Assembly (NCBI GenBank): GCA_036260375.1
Contig: DASZZZ010000044.1
Span: 1 to 64,000, forward strand
DNA from: DASZZZ01 sp036260375
GTDB taxonomy: Bacteria; Actinomycetota; CADDZG01; WHSQ01
Direction of reading: 5' to 3'
Length of the DNA: 64,000 nucleotides
The notes under the pieces are model-generated. The model was not told the origin of the DNA. It saw only the letters and a list, made by a program, of their open reading frames with translations, and made no database searches. A program made the translations under genes and the position numbers. Shown here one piece after another: positions 49,622 through 58,334 of the stretch (its first letter is position 1; every line of letters starts with the position of its first letter).

Positions 49622-51448
49622 ATGGCACGAGCACAGCAACGCGGAGCCGCGTCGCCGGCGCCGACGATCGAGGGCTACGCGCTCGTCGGAGACACGCGCA
49701 CGGCCGCGCTCGTGTCGCGCGCCGGGTCGATCGACTGGATGTGCGTGCCGCGCTTCGACGCGCCGCCGTTGTTCGGCCGCCTCGTCGATCGCGACGCGGG
49801 CGGGTCGTTCTCGATCGACGTCGCGGGAACCACGAGCGCGACGCGGCGCTATCTCGACGGCTCCGCCGTCCTCGAGACGGCGATCACGAGCTCGACCGGG
49901 CGAGCGCGCGTGACGGACGCCATGGTCGGCGACGTCACGGGCCGCCTCCTGCCGCACAACGTGCTCGTCCGCAAGCTCGTCTGCGACGCCGGAGACGTCA
50001 CCGTCGACGTGACGTTCGACCCGCGCCACGGGCTTCCGGGGAAGTCGCCGCAGCGCCACGGACGCGTGCGAGGGGCGCTCGTCTGCGAGTGGGGGTCGCT
50101 GGCGGTGTCGCTGTCGTCCACGGGCGTCGACGTCGTCCCCGGGCGCGCCGCGCGCGTCGCGCTGAGCGCGGGCGACGCGATCACGTTCGTCGTTTCGGTC
50201 GCGGACAGGAGCCCGCTGATCCTCGTGCCGCCCGACGACGGCGAACGCCTGACGTCGTCCACCGCGGCGTGGTGGCGCAGCTGGTCGGAGGGCCTCCGCT
50301 ACGACGGCCCGCACCGCGACGCGGTCGTGCGGAGCTTGATCACGCTGCGCCTGCTCACCTACAGCCCGTCGGGCGCTCCCGTCGCGGCGCCGACGACGTC
50401 GCTCCCCGAGGCGATCGGCGCCACTCGCAACTGGGACTACAGGTACGCGTGGCCGCGCGACGCGTCGATCGGCGTCGCCGCGTTCCTCGCGGCGGGCGAC
50501 CGCGAGCTCGCCCACGCGTTCATGCACTGGCTGCTTCATGCGAGCCGCCTCACACGGCCGCGCCTCAGCGTGATGTACGACGTCTACGGGAGACCGGCGC
50601 CCGACGAGCAACACGTCGACGCGTCCGGTTACATGGACAGCACGCCCGTGCGCGTCGGCAACGCTGCAACGGCGCAGCATCAGCTCGACGTCTACGGATG
50701 GGTCATCGACGCGGGCTCCCTCCTCGAGAGCTCCGGGGGCCGCGTCCACGGCGAGACATGGCGGGCCCTCGCGGGCTTCGGCGACGTCGTCGCCGCGCAG
50801 TGGACGCGGCCCGATGCCGGCATCTGGGAGGTGAGAGGGCGGCCGGCGCACTACGTCCACTCCAAGCTCATGGCGTGGCTGGCGCTCGACCGGCTCCTGC
50901 GCATGGCGGCGCGGCGGCGCGTCCGGCGGACGCGCGTGCGCGCGTGGACGCGCGAGCGCGACCGGATCGCGGCGTGGGTGCGGACGCGCGGCGTCGACGA
51001 GAGCCGCGGCGCGCTCGTGTGGAAGGAGGGCGGCGCGGACCTCGATGCGTCGCTGCTCCTGTTGCCCGTGCTCGAGTTCGAGCCTCCGGGATCGCCACTG
51101 ACCATCGCCACGATCGACGCGATCCGACGCGAGCTCGAGATCGCGCCGGGCCTCGTGCTTCGCTACCGCCGGCTCGCCGACGATCTCGACGGGGACGAGG
51201 GCGCGTTCCTGCCGTGCTCGTTCTGGCTCGTCCAGGCGCTGGCACGGGCCGGGCGGCTCGACGAGGCGCACGAGACGTTCGGGACGCTGTTGTCGTACGC
51301 GAACGACGTCGGGTTGTGGGGCGAGGAGATGGACCCGTCGACGAAGGCGCACCTCGGCAACTTCCCTCAGGCGTTCACGCACGCGACGTTGGTCCAGGCG
51401 GCGCTCGCGCTCCAGCGCGCGGACGCCGCCGCGCGCGAGGCCGCGTGA
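49622..51448 (+). CDS. Glycoside hydrolase family 15 protein (glucoamylase/trehalase type)
   Basis: The 608-residue protein begins with a beta-sandwich-like domain (IEGYALVGDTRTAALVSRAGSIDWMCVPRFDAPPLFG), then the (alpha/alpha)6 barrel: NWDYRYAWPRDASIG, DAGIWEVRG with the catalytic acid Glu, and NFPQAFTHATLVQAAL near the second catalytic region (WGEEMDPST). Enzymes of this layout hydrolyse alpha-glucans or trehalose; several actinobacterial relatives act as trehalases. No signal peptide, so it acts inside the cell. ATG at 49622 has GAAAGG upstream. Its TGA overlaps the ATG of the next gene. Confidence 0.9.
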   Translation: MARAQQRGAASPAPTIEGYALVGDTRTAALVSRAGSIDWMCVPRFDAPPLFGRLVDRDAGGSFSIDVAGTTSATRRYLDGSAVLETAITSSTGRARVTDAMVGDVTGRLLPHNVLVRKLVCDAGDVTVDVTFDPRHGLPGKSPQRHGRVRGALVCEWGSLAVSLSSTGVDVVPGRAARVALSAGDAITFVVSVADRSPLILVPPDDGERLTSSTAAWWRSWSEGLRYDGPHRDAVVRSLITLRLLTYSPSGAPVAAPTTSLPEAIGATRNWDYRYAWPRDASIGVAAFLAAGDRELAHAFMHWLLHASRLTRPRLSVMYDVYGRPAPDEQHVDASGYMDSTPVRVGNAATAQHQLDVYGWVIDAGSLLESSGGRVHGETWRALAGFGDVVAAQWTRPDAGIWEVRGRPAHYVHSKLMAWLALDRLLRMAARRRVRRTRVRAWTRERDRIAAWVRTRGVDESRGALVWKEGGADLDASLLLLPVLEFEPPGSPLTIATIDAIRRELEIAPGLVLRYRRLADDLDGDEGAFLPCSFWLVQALARAGRLDEAHETFGTLLSYANDVGLWGEEMDPSTKAHLGNFPQAFTHATLVQAALALQRADAAAREAA

Positions 51449-51921
51449 TGGACTGGACCGGGTGGGCGACGTTCGGCTTCGGCGCGACGGCGGCGTTGAC
51501 GGCGGTCCTCGTCGCGGCCCAGCTGTCGGGGCACACGCGCATGGACATTCCGATGATGCTCGGCACGATCGTCGTGGAGGACCCCGACCGCGCGCGCGTC
51601 GTCGGCGCGTTGATGCACCTCGTCAACGGGCAGCTCTTCGCGTTGTTCTACGCGGCCGGCTTCAGCGCGCTCGGCCGCTCCGAGTGGTGGCTCGGCGCTC
51701 TGTTCGGGCTGCTCCACGGGATCACCGCGCTGACGTTGATCATCCCGCTGCTGCCGGGCGTCCATCCCCGGATGGGCTCGGACCGCAGCGGCCCGGGCGC
51801 GACCGTCGTGCTCGAGCCGCCGGGCTTGTTCGCCACCAACTACGGGCGCGGCACGGCCGTCGTCACGCTCGTCGCGCACGTCGCGTACGGCGTCATCCTG
51901 GCGCTGGTGCTGTCGCCGTGA
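51448..51921 (+). CDS. Small four-helix membrane protein coupled to the GH15 gene
   Basis: The 157-residue protein has four hydrophobic segments (about 8-28, 52-72, 80-100 and 135-157) and a conserved-looking loop MDIPMMLGTIVVEDPDRARVVGALMHLVNGQLFALFY. I recognise no named family. Its ATG overlaps the GH15 stop by 1 nt (TGATG), so the two proteins are made together. It may anchor or serve the enzyme at the membrane, but that is inference. Confidence 0.7.
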   Translation: MDWTGWATFGFGATAALTAVLVAAQLSGHTRMDIPMMLGTIVVEDPDRARVVGALMHLVNGQLFALFYAAGFSALGRSEWWLGALFGLLHGITALTLIIPLLPGVHPRMGSDRSGPGATVVLEPPGLFATNYGRGTAVVTLVAHVAYGVILALVLSP

Positions 51922-51960
51922 GAGTCTCCACGACCATCGGAAGCCGAGGCGGCCGCCTCG

Positions 51961-52932
51961 TCACACGGTGATGACGACCTTGCCTCGCGCACGTCCCTCT
52001 TCGAGATGGACGATCGCGGCGGGTGCGTCGACGAGCTCGTAGCTTCGATCCATCACCGGCGTGACCTTGCCGTCTTCGATGAGCTGCCTCAGGGCGTCGA
52101 GGTCGTCCGACTTGACGGATGCGATGAACGTGCCGAGCTTCTGGCCGACGAACAACGACAGCACCTGGGCCCGGATCTGCCGGTCCGCGCCGCCGAGCCA
52201 TCGGCCGCCGGTCTCTCCACCGGCGATCACGAGCCGCCCGTCGGGAGTCAGCGCGCGTCGCAGACGCGACAACGTCGAGTTGCCGCCGACGTCGAAGATC
52301 ACGTCGTAGCGCCGATCGCCCGCGGCGAAGTCGTCCCGGGTGTAGTCGAGCACGCGGTCGGCGCCGATCGAGCGCACCAGATCGACCTTGGCGGTGCTGC
52401 AGACCGCCGTGACGTCCGCGCCGAGCGCCTTCGCCACCTGCACCGCATAGGTGCCCACGCCCCCCGACGCGCCGATGACGAGCACCTTCTCGCCCGGCTG
52501 CACGCGTGCCTTGTCGCGCATTCCCTGCAGCGCCGTCGACGCCGACGTCGGAACGGCCGCCGCCTGCTCGAACCCGAGGTTCGCCGGCTTGCGCGCGAGC
52601 CGGTCCTCGCGCGCGATCGCGTAGTCGGCGAAGGATCCGTTCGCGACGCCGAACACCTCGTCGCCCGCGGCGAAGGACGTCACGTCCTTGCCGATCGACT
52701 CGACGACACCCGCGACGTCGGAGCCGAGGACGGGGTTCTTGGGAGTCCGGAGCCCGTAGCCGGCCAGCCGGATCGGATAGGGCAGGCCGGTCATCACGTG
52801 CCAGACGCCACGATCCACGCCCGCGGCGCGAACCTTCACCAGGATCTCGTTGTCCCCGATCGCAGGTCTGTCGACCTCTCGCAGCTCCAGGCCGTCCGCC
52901 GTGCCGTACCCGTCGTGAACGATCGCTCTCAT
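51961..52932 (-). CDS. Medium-chain NAD(P)-dependent dehydrogenase, quinone-oxidoreductase-like
   Basis: The 323-residue protein has the MDR layout: an N-terminal GroES-like domain (ILVKVRAAGVDRGVWHVMTG, VLGSDVAGVVESIGKDV, FAAGDEVFG) and the cofactor domain with VLVIGASGGVGTYAVQVAKALGA, GADRVLDYT and a final LEEGRARGKVVITV. Zinc-binding cysteines of alcohol dehydrogenases are absent, so it belongs with quinone reductases/enoyl reductases and probably uses NADPH. ATG at 52932 has GGAGAGG upstream. It is alone; its upstream region is 440 nt long. Confidence 0.88.
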   Translation of the reverse strand: MRAIVHDGYGTADGLELREVDRPAIGDNEILVKVRAAGVDRGVWHVMTGLPYPIRLAGYGLRTPKNPVLGSDVAGVVESIGKDVTSFAAGDEVFGVANGSFADYAIAREDRLARKPANLGFEQAAAVPTSASTALQGMRDKARVQPGEKVLVIGASGGVGTYAVQVAKALGADVTAVCSTAKVDLVRSIGADRVLDYTRDDFAAGDRRYDVIFDVGGNSTLSRLRRALTPDGRLVIAGGETGGRWLGGADRQIRAQVLSLFVGQKLGTFIASVKSDDLDALRQLIEDGKVTPVMDRSYELVDAPAAIVHLEEGRARGKVVITV

Positions 52933-53376
52933 CGAACCTCTCCTTCAGAGATGACCTCCAGCGAGGGAACGATCCCTGGCGAGGTCTCGAGGCACGGTCA
53001 CGACCGTCGTATAGACCGAACCCGTCGAAGAGACCAGAAAGGCGCGCCGACGTTGGCTTGCACCATCACGCTACGCCAGCCAACCGAAGCCGACAACGGA
53101 AAACCTCTAAGTACTATGAGCGACCAAGCTGCACGCGGTGAGTAGACGCAAACGGCAGGACCAGCACGAGTCGTCGGTCTTCGACGTGGCGGATGCGATA
53201 GCGGCCGGCGCACCGGTCGACGGCGATGGCTCCGTCCCGGTCGGAGTCACGTACCAGCGGCACCTCGGGTGCTCCGAGTGCCGATGGACAACGGGAACGC
53301 GCCGCGGGACGAAGCCCGGATGTCCGGGCTTCGTCCCTATGCGCACGAGCAGCCGAAAGTGGGTTGCCGAGCGTCG
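52933..53376. other. Intergenic region with a perfect hairpin
   Basis: There is no convincing gene. A frame from 53138 to 53470 (plus) reads across the end of the DUF4386 gene and lacks domain-like sequence. The main structure is the 15-bp hairpin at 53306-53337, listed separately. The left part must contain the promoter of the dehydrogenase gene. Confidence 0.4.
53306..53337 (-). terminator. Perfect 15-bp inverted repeat (terminator)
   Basis: GGGACGAAGCCCGGA and TCCGGGCTTCGTCCC pair without a mismatch around TG. It lies 40 nt after the stop of the DUF4386 gene on the minus strand. The arms read the same on both strands, so it could end transcription in either direction. Confidence 0.6.
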
Positions 53377-54120
53377 TTACACGGTCGCCATGCTCGGAGC
53401 GACCGCGGGCTCGCGGACGTCGATCGTCGTCGAGATCGGGCTCGGCCTGAACCCCTTCCACGCCGCGTAGACGCCGAGCGACGCTTCCCACACGATCTCG
53501 GGCATCGCCAGCAGGAACGCGGGCCCGGACCCGTTCTCGTAGACCCCGAACAGGATGAGGACGAACGAGAGGATCAGCATCGGGCCGCCGATCAGCCCCA
53601 GCATCGCCATGCGACGAGGCACGAGACCCGAGCGGTACATCAGGTAGCCGAGCATCAACCCGTTGCCGAAACCGACGACGAGGCCCGGCCCGAACAGGAA
53701 CGCCCACTCGTACGTGGCGACCAGCGAATTGCCGTGCGCGGCGAGCGATGTGGCCTCGGCGCCGCTAGCCCCGGCCAGGGCGCCCGCCACGCTGACGGCC
53801 GAGACGATGCTGATGAGCCCGACCAGGATGAACGCGGACTCCATGACGCGAGCGGTGACGTAGCCGAGCGCGAGACGTTCACTCTGGCGCTTGACGATCG
53901 GATAGAGAACGACCGCGGTCGCGATGTTCGTGGCGATGACTCCGAACTCGAGGATCGCGCCCAGATACATGCTCGTGTCGGAGCCGGCACCCGGGATGAA
54001 ACGCATGTCCTGCCACGTCGCGCCGAGCCCGTTCACGAAGAACAGGCGCGCCCCGATGGCCGTGACGAACGTGGCTATGAACAGCCACCCGAAGATCCGT
54101 GCGGTTCTCTGAACGTCCAC
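53377..54120 (-). CDS. DUF4386 membrane protein
   Basis: The 247-residue protein has six predicted membrane helices and the DUF4386 pattern: RTARIFGWLFIATFVTAIGARLFF at the start, LGAILEFGVIATNIATAVVLYPIVKRQSERLALGYV, and LMYRSGLVPRRMAMLGLIGGPMLILSFVL near the end. The function of this family is not known. GTG at 54120 has GGGAG upstream. It is 32 nt behind the DUF4389 gene and probably shares its TetR-controlled promoter. Confidence 0.87.
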   Translation of the reverse strand: MDVQRTARIFGWLFIATFVTAIGARLFFVNGLGATWQDMRFIPGAGSDTSMYLGAILEFGVIATNIATAVVLYPIVKRQSERLALGYVTARVMESAFILVGLISIVSAVSVAGALAGASGAEATSLAAHGNSLVATYEWAFLFGPGLVVGFGNGLMLGYLMYRSGLVPRRMAMLGLIGGPMLILSFVLILFGVYENGSGPAFLLAMPEIVWEASLGVYAAWKGFRPSPISTTIDVREPAVAPSMATV

Positions 54121-54152
54121 GACGAGCTCCCTTCGAGGAGGTGCCGGCGATC

Positions 54153-54788
54153 TCATGCGGCGAGCCTGAACGGCGGATATCTGTCGGTGACGAGAAGCGT
54201 CGCGTAGGCCTGCACCCGAAGGCCCCACCGCATGACGCCCTCGACGAAGTCGAAGAGGCTGCGCGGGTAGCGCCCGGTGAACAGGATGGCGAACCAGGAC
54301 ACGATCACCGCGACGACCGACGCGATCGTGAGGAACAACAACACGACGTAGTGAGGGATGGCGAGAAGCCATTTCACCAACGGCAGCCACCGGTTGAGGT
54401 CCTGCTTCACGTTCGGGTACTCGAGCTCGACGTGGACCGCCTGCTCTTCGTCGGTCGACGGATAGCGGTCCGACATCAACGCCAGATAGGACGACACGCG
54501 CGTGGAGAAGCGCGTCAGCTGGAGGTTGAAGTCGAACCACCAGCGCGGGTACTTCTGACGAAAGACGATCATCAGGAGGGGTCCGAAGAACAGTGGACCC
54601 CCGGCCGCGGCGGCCGCCTCCCTCCCCTTGTCGTAGCCCCACTCCCACGCCCCTCCGGCGACCGTGCTCAGGACGACGAGGATCGGGATCGCCACGAGCA
54701 GTCGAAAGAAGGTCGTCAGGCGGTTCAGGTCCCGGTCGGGGTAGTCCACCGAGAGCCGGGCCGGGTACTCGGCACGCTCCTGCTGCAT
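54153..54788 (-). CDS. DUF4389 membrane protein
   Basis: The 211-residue protein fits DUF4389: YPARLSVDYPDRDLNRLTTFFRLLVAIPILVVL, an inner FRQKYPRWWFDFNLQLTRFSTRVSSYLALM, and AILFTGRYPRSLFDFVEGVMRWGLRVQAYATLLVTDRYPPF at the end. It has three to four membrane helices. The role is unknown. ATG at 54788 with GGGAAGGGGAG upstream. It is the first gene of a two-gene unit divergent from the TetR gene; tandem operators lie between. Confidence 0.85.
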   Translation of the reverse strand: MQQERAEYPARLSVDYPDRDLNRLTTFFRLLVAIPILVVLSTVAGGAWEWGYDKGREAAAAAGGPLFFGPLLMIVFRQKYPRWWFDFNLQLTRFSTRVSSYLALMSDRYPSTDEEQAVHVELEYPNVKQDLNRWLPLVKWLLAIPHYVVLLFLTIASVVAVIVSWFAILFTGRYPRSLFDFVEGVMRWGLRVQAYATLLVTDRYPPFRLAA

Positions 54789-54815
54789 CGTCTCCCCTTC
54801 CCTTCCGCGGGTTGT

Positions 54816-54862
54816 GCGTACGATGTACGCGCGTCGTGCTACCGTAGGCGTACGCTGTACGC
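54816..54862. promoter_or_regulatory. Two tandem TetR-type palindromic operators
   Basis: GCGTAC-GAT-GTACGC (54816-54830) and GCGTAC-GCT-GTACGC (54848-54862) are both perfect 6-bp palindromes with 3-nt centres, 32 bp apart centre to centre (about three helix turns). They fill the gap between the DUF4389 operon and the TetR gene, so one regulator can control both directions. Confidence 0.75.
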
Positions 54863-54909
54863 ACGTCAAGGGAGAACGTCTACGCAGTGCCGGCAACGGG
54901 GGGTGGGAC

Positions 54910-55581
54910 GTGGCGCCAGGAACGCGCAACGCCGGCCGGAGCCCTCTCAGCAAGCAGAGGATCGTCGGGGCTGCGGTCGCACGAGCCGACGCCGACGGCT
55001 TCGACTCGTGCAGCATTCGCAAGATCGCCGACGAGCTCGGCGCGGCGCCCATGGCGCTGTACCGCCACGTCGCGAACAAGGAAGAGCTGCTCGCGGGCAT
55101 GGTCGACGTCGTGTTCGGCGAGATGTATTGCCCCGCCGTGGGGCGTGATTGGAAGTCGGAGCTGCGCGAGCGCGGCGTCTCCGCTCGAGCCGCTCTGCGC
55201 CGCCACCCGTGGGCCGTCGGGCTCATGGAGACGACGACCAGGCCCGGGCCCGCAAGCGCAAGCCACCACAACGCGACGATGGGATGCCTACGCGAGGCGG
55301 GGTTCGCGTTTCGCGACGCGGTCCACGCGTACAACCTGCTGGACAGCTACACGTACGGCTTCGCGCTCCAAGAGAGCACCATCCCGTTCACGACACCCGA
55401 GGAGTCGGCGGAGATGGCGAAGACGACGTTGGGCGACATGGGCGAGTTGTATCCGTACATCGCGGAGATCGTGGTCGAGTTCGGCAAGTCCGGCTACGAC
55501 TACACCGAGGAGTTCGAGTTCGGCCTCGACTTCATCCTCGACGGGCTCGAACGACTCCAGAGGAGATCGAGAGCGCGCTGA
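54910..55581 (+). CDS. TetR-family repressor
   Basis: The 223-residue protein has the TetR N-terminal HTH: SKQRIVGAAVARADADGFDSCSIRKIADELGAAPMALYRHVANKEELLAGMVDVVFGE. The C-terminal part (from about 80) resembles the tetracycline-repressor-type ligand domain (HPWAVGLMETTTRPGP, FRDAVHAYNLLDSYTYGFALQE). The ligand is unknown. GTG at 54910 has GGGTGGGA upstream; longer in-frame GTGs exist. It surely controls the divergent DUF4389-DUF4386 genes and itself through the two palindromes in the shared promoter region. Confidence 0.87.
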   Translation: MAPGTRNAGRSPLSKQRIVGAAVARADADGFDSCSIRKIADELGAAPMALYRHVANKEELLAGMVDVVFGEMYCPAVGRDWKSELRERGVSARAALRRHPWAVGLMETTTRPGPASASHHNATMGCLREAGFAFRDAVHAYNLLDSYTYGFALQESTIPFTTPEESAEMAKTTLGDMGELYPYIAEIVVEFGKSGYDYTEEFEFGLDFILDGLERLQRRSRAR

Positions 55582-55593
55582 GCGGACGAAGAC

Positions 55594-56352
55594 CTACGAC
55601 GTCGACGGGATCGGCGGATGGCCCGCCAGCTCGCCCAGTCGCCGCCGTACGCGCTCGTCGTCGTCGCCGAGCACGCACTCGCGCAGCAACGCCCGAGTCC
55701 CGGCGTCCAAGGCGCGCACCAGCTCGTCGCGGTCGAGTGAGCGCACGATCGCTCCTTCGAACGCGTCGCGATCGTCGGCCGGCAATCGATCGAAGCCCCT
55801 GCCGTAGTGCGCCGGAAGGTCGTGACGCAGGCACGCGAGCGCGAGCCCGTGGTGACGGAGCTGCGCGATGCAGTACTCCGCTTGCCACCACTGCCCGCGC
55901 TCGACGCAAATCCGCGCGTGGCGCGCCCAGAGCACTGCCCAGCCCAACTCGTCGGCGCGCGCCGGGGGCCGGCCGTGCTCGGGGGCGTTCGCCTCGCCGA
56001 ACAACAGCTTGAAGCGCGGGCTCGTCGGCCGGAACCTCGACGCCGGCGCCATCGAGACATCGAGCTGGAGGTGGTCGGCCAACAGGAACACCCGATAGAC
56101 GGCGGGACCGGCGACGAGGTCGAGCAAACGAACCGCGTCGAAGCGCGACGCGAGGTCGCGCGTCCAGTCCTCGAGGACGTCCGTCATCGCGACGCCGTCG
56201 GCGACGCCGAAGGTGAGGTCGAGATCGGACCAGCGGTCTCCTTCGCCGAGAGCGAGGGACCCGACCTCGGCCCCCGCGACGACGCGCGCGTCGCGCCGCG
56301 CGAGCTCGAGCACGTGCGCGCGGACCCGACTGCGCTCCTCGACGGTGAACAT
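55594..56352 (-). CDS. Nucleotidyltransferase-domain protein
   Basis: The 252-residue protein contains the Pol-beta-type nucleotidyltransferase motif GSLALGEGDRWSDLDLTF (residues about 30-48) and a third acidic position in LQLDVSMAP. This is the layout of aminoglycoside-type and minimal nucleotidyltransferases. The C-terminal half is helical. It could transfer a nucleotide to a small molecule or RNA; the target is unknown. ATG at 56352 is preferred; the frame opens at 56430. It converges with the TetR gene and lies behind the PadR-linked gene. Confidence 0.75.
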   Translation of the reverse strand: MFTVEERSRVRAHVLELARRDARVVAGAEVGSLALGEGDRWSDLDLTFGVADGVAMTDVLEDWTRDLASRFDAVRLLDLVAGPAVYRVFLLADHLQLDVSMAPASRFRPTSPRFKLLFGEANAPEHGRPPARADELGWAVLWARHARICVERGQWWQAEYCIAQLRHHGLALACLRHDLPAHYGRGFDRLPADDRDAFEGAIVRSLDRDELVRALDAGTRALLRECVLGDDDERVRRRLGELAGHPPIPSTS

Positions 56353-56386
56353 CGCCCCGATTATCCTCGGACGCCGCCGAGCAACC

Positions 56387-56957
56387 CTAGAAGTAGACGA
56401 GCGCCCCCGCGAGGACCGCTCCGACGGCACCGACCCGGGCCAGGAACGACGCCGGCGCTCGCACCGTCACGCCGACGCGCGCACCCGTCTCGTCGGCGGA
56501 GCGCGCGATCCGAACCGAGCTCTTGAACACCACCAAGAGCGCGATCAGGGGCAGCACGACGGTTACGGCGACGCGGACCGCGACGAACTTCCAGTCCAGC
56601 AGGTTGAGCGGGCCGGCCAGGGTGCGCAGTACGGGGACGTCGGCCTTGAAGGTCAGGAGGCTGAGCGAGATCAGACACGGCCGGCAGGAGCAGGAACACG
56701 ACGACTGCCGTCGGGCGGCGCATCCACGTCATGACTCGCAACCCCCTGTTCGATTCGACGACGAGCTCGGCCGTCGTCTGCACCGATCCGAACCGCGCCA
56801 ACGCCCGTCTCTGGGCCTGGCCAGCAGGCAGCCCCGTATCGCTCGCCGAGTCCCTGAGATGGGCCTCCATCTCTCTCAGGGCGCGACGCTCGACGACCCT
56901 CAGCCAGCCCAACGCCCGCTTCACTTCGGCCATGAACTCGTCGATCGGGTCGTTCAC
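56387..56957 (-). pseudogene. PadR-linked membrane protein interrupted by a frameshift
   Basis: From GTG 56957 the frame reads VNDPIDEFMAEVKRALGWLRVVERRALREMEAHL, a helical domain like the HAAS/permease-prefix domains encoded next to PadR, then TAVVVFLLLPA. Beyond about 56680 this frame loses sense, while the neighbouring frame continues SLLTFKADVPVLRTLAGPL and a clear hydrophobic protein to a TAG at 56387. Removing one G in GCCGTGTCTG (about 56679) joins both parts in the middle of one membrane helix. This is either a true frameshift mutation or a sequencing error. The GTG overlaps the PadR stop as GTGA. Confidence 0.75.
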
Positions 56958-57277
56958 GCCGTCGTCCTCAACACACGTTGCACGGCGGCGACGAAGCCTT
57001 TCCATTCGTGCGTGTCCAGGCGCAGCTGACGTCTCCCTGCGGCGGTCAGCTTGTAGACGCGCCGCTCGCGGCCGCCGACCTCGTCCCACCGGCTCGTCAC
57101 CAACGAGCGTTGCTCCAACCGTCGCAGGAGCGGATAGATCGTGCCTTCGGGAAGGTCGAAGGCACCGCCGCTTCGTTCCCGGAGACGCTCCATGATCAGG
57201 TAGCCGTGCGCCTCGCCGCGTTGCAGACACGCGAGCAGCAGTAACTCGAGGTGGCCGCGTAGAACGTCGCCTCGCAT
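56954..57277 (-). CDS. PadR-family transcriptional regulator
   Basis: The 107-residue protein is a short PadR: HLELLLLACLQRGEAHGYLIMERLRERSGGAFDLPEGTIYPLLRRLEQRSLVTSRWDEVGGRERRVYKLTAAGRRQL, ending with a helix for dimer contact. PadR proteins repress a neighbouring membrane-protein gene; here that partner overlaps by 4 nt and is frameshifted. ATG at 57277 lies 6 nt after TATAGT, so the mRNA is leaderless. A perfect 21-bp palindrome overlaps this -10 box, so it should repress itself. Confidence 0.9.
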   Translation of the reverse strand: MRGDVLRGHLELLLLACLQRGEAHGYLIMERLRERSGGAFDLPEGTIYPLLRRLEQRSLVTSRWDEVGGRERRVYKLTAAGRRQLRLDTHEWKGFVAAVQRVLRTTA

Positions 57278-57286
57278 AGGCGCACT

Positions 57287-57307
57287 ATACATAGCGAGGC
57301 TATGTAT
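57287..57307. promoter_or_regulatory. PadR operator, perfect palindrome
   Basis: ATACATAGC-GAG-GCTATGTAT (9-bp arms) resembles known PadR sites with ATAC/GTAT arms. It overlaps the -10 box TATAGT (minus strand, 57289-57284) of the PadR gene, 10 nt before its start codon. Confidence 0.75.
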
Positions 57308-57389
57308 GCCAGCGCGTGGCCCACGCGATGTCAACACGTGGGCCGGAGGGGCGGGTAACGCGTGGAGCGCCGGCGACAGTTCGTCGACG

Positions 57390-58268
57390 ATGAACCTCGC
57401 GAAGCGACGACGTCGAGCGATGCGCGCCCTGAGCCGGGCGCGACCCCCGATCGTGGGGGCGCGACTGTCCCCCGCCCCCGGCCTCGCCGCTCGATTCACC
57501 ACCCACGTCGAGGTCGAGCGCTCGGCGCCGACCGACGGCGGGCCGCGCGGGGTCTACGTCGTCGCGGCGGTCGCGGTCGTGACCCTGTGCGCGGCGCTGC
57601 TCGCCGGGTCGGCGGACTCCCCCGTGGCGCGCCGGCGCTCGACCGCGCCCCTCGGCAAGAGCGGCGACGGCGCGGCCGCGGCTCCCCGACAACCGGCCCC
57701 GCGCGAGCCCGCGCCGCAGAAGTCCGCGCCGCGAGAGCCGGCGCCGCCGGAGCCCGTCGAACGCGCGCCCGCGCAGCTCCGTTTCACTTATTCCGTCGAA
57801 GCCCTCGAGGCGCCCGCCGCGAAGTTGCCGGCGTTCGCCGACTCGGTCGCGGCCACGCTCGCCGACGCGCGCGGCTGGGGCCTCGGAGGAGCCATCCGGT
57901 TCACGGAGACGAGCGCTCCCGGCGACTTCGAGATCGTGCTGGCGTCGCCCGCGGCCATCGGCGCGATCGGGTCGGGCTGCAGCCCGACGTGGAGCTGCCG
58001 TCTCGGCTCCCAGGTGTTGATCAACCTGCGGCGTTGGAACACGGGCGCTCCGGGCTGGGACCTGTCGCTCGGCGAGTACCGCTCCTACGTCGTCAACCAC
58101 GAGGTCGGGCACTGGCTCGGGCTCGGCCACACGTCATGCCCGCGGCCGAACGCGTCCGCTCCGGTGATGCAGCAACAGTCGAAGGACCGCGAGGGATGCG
58201 TCAACAACGTCTGGCCTCTGCGGTCGGAGCTCCGGTCCGTCGCCGGGCTGCACGGAGTCGACGTCTAG
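57390..58268 (+). CDS. DUF3152 metalloprotease-like membrane protein
   Basis: The 292-residue protein has a basic N-terminus, one membrane helix (about 52-72, VYVVAAVAVVTLCAALLAG), a Pro/Ala/Lys linker with repeats like REPAPQKSAPREPAP, and a DUF3152 domain (about 135-292). The domain carries VVNHEVGHWLGLGHTSC near residue 235, the HExGHxxGxxH zinc site of metzincin-type proteases, and VMQQQS, like the Met-turn. It should be a surface-exposed zinc peptidase; its target is unknown. ATG at 57390. Confidence 0.85.
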   Translation: MNLAKRRRRAMRALSRARPPIVGARLSPAPGLAARFTTHVEVERSAPTDGGPRGVYVVAAVAVVTLCAALLAGSADSPVARRRSTAPLGKSGDGAAAAPRQPAPREPAPQKSAPREPAPPEPVERAPAQLRFTYSVEALEAPAAKLPAFADSVAATLADARGWGLGGAIRFTETSAPGDFEIVLASPAAIGAIGSGCSPTWSCRLGSQVLINLRRWNTGAPGWDLSLGEYRSYVVNHEVGHWLGLGHTSCPRPNASAPVMQQQSKDREGCVNNVWPLRSELRSVAGLHGVDV

Positions 58269-58334
58269 GAGGCGCCCGTAGCCGTGCACGAGAAGACGCT
58301 GTAACGCTCGAGCTCTTTCGGACAGTATCCGTTC

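Noticed and set aside
53138..53470. 110-codon plus-strand frame
   Set aside because: It runs through the terminator hairpin and into the DUF4386 gene; no domain-like sequence.
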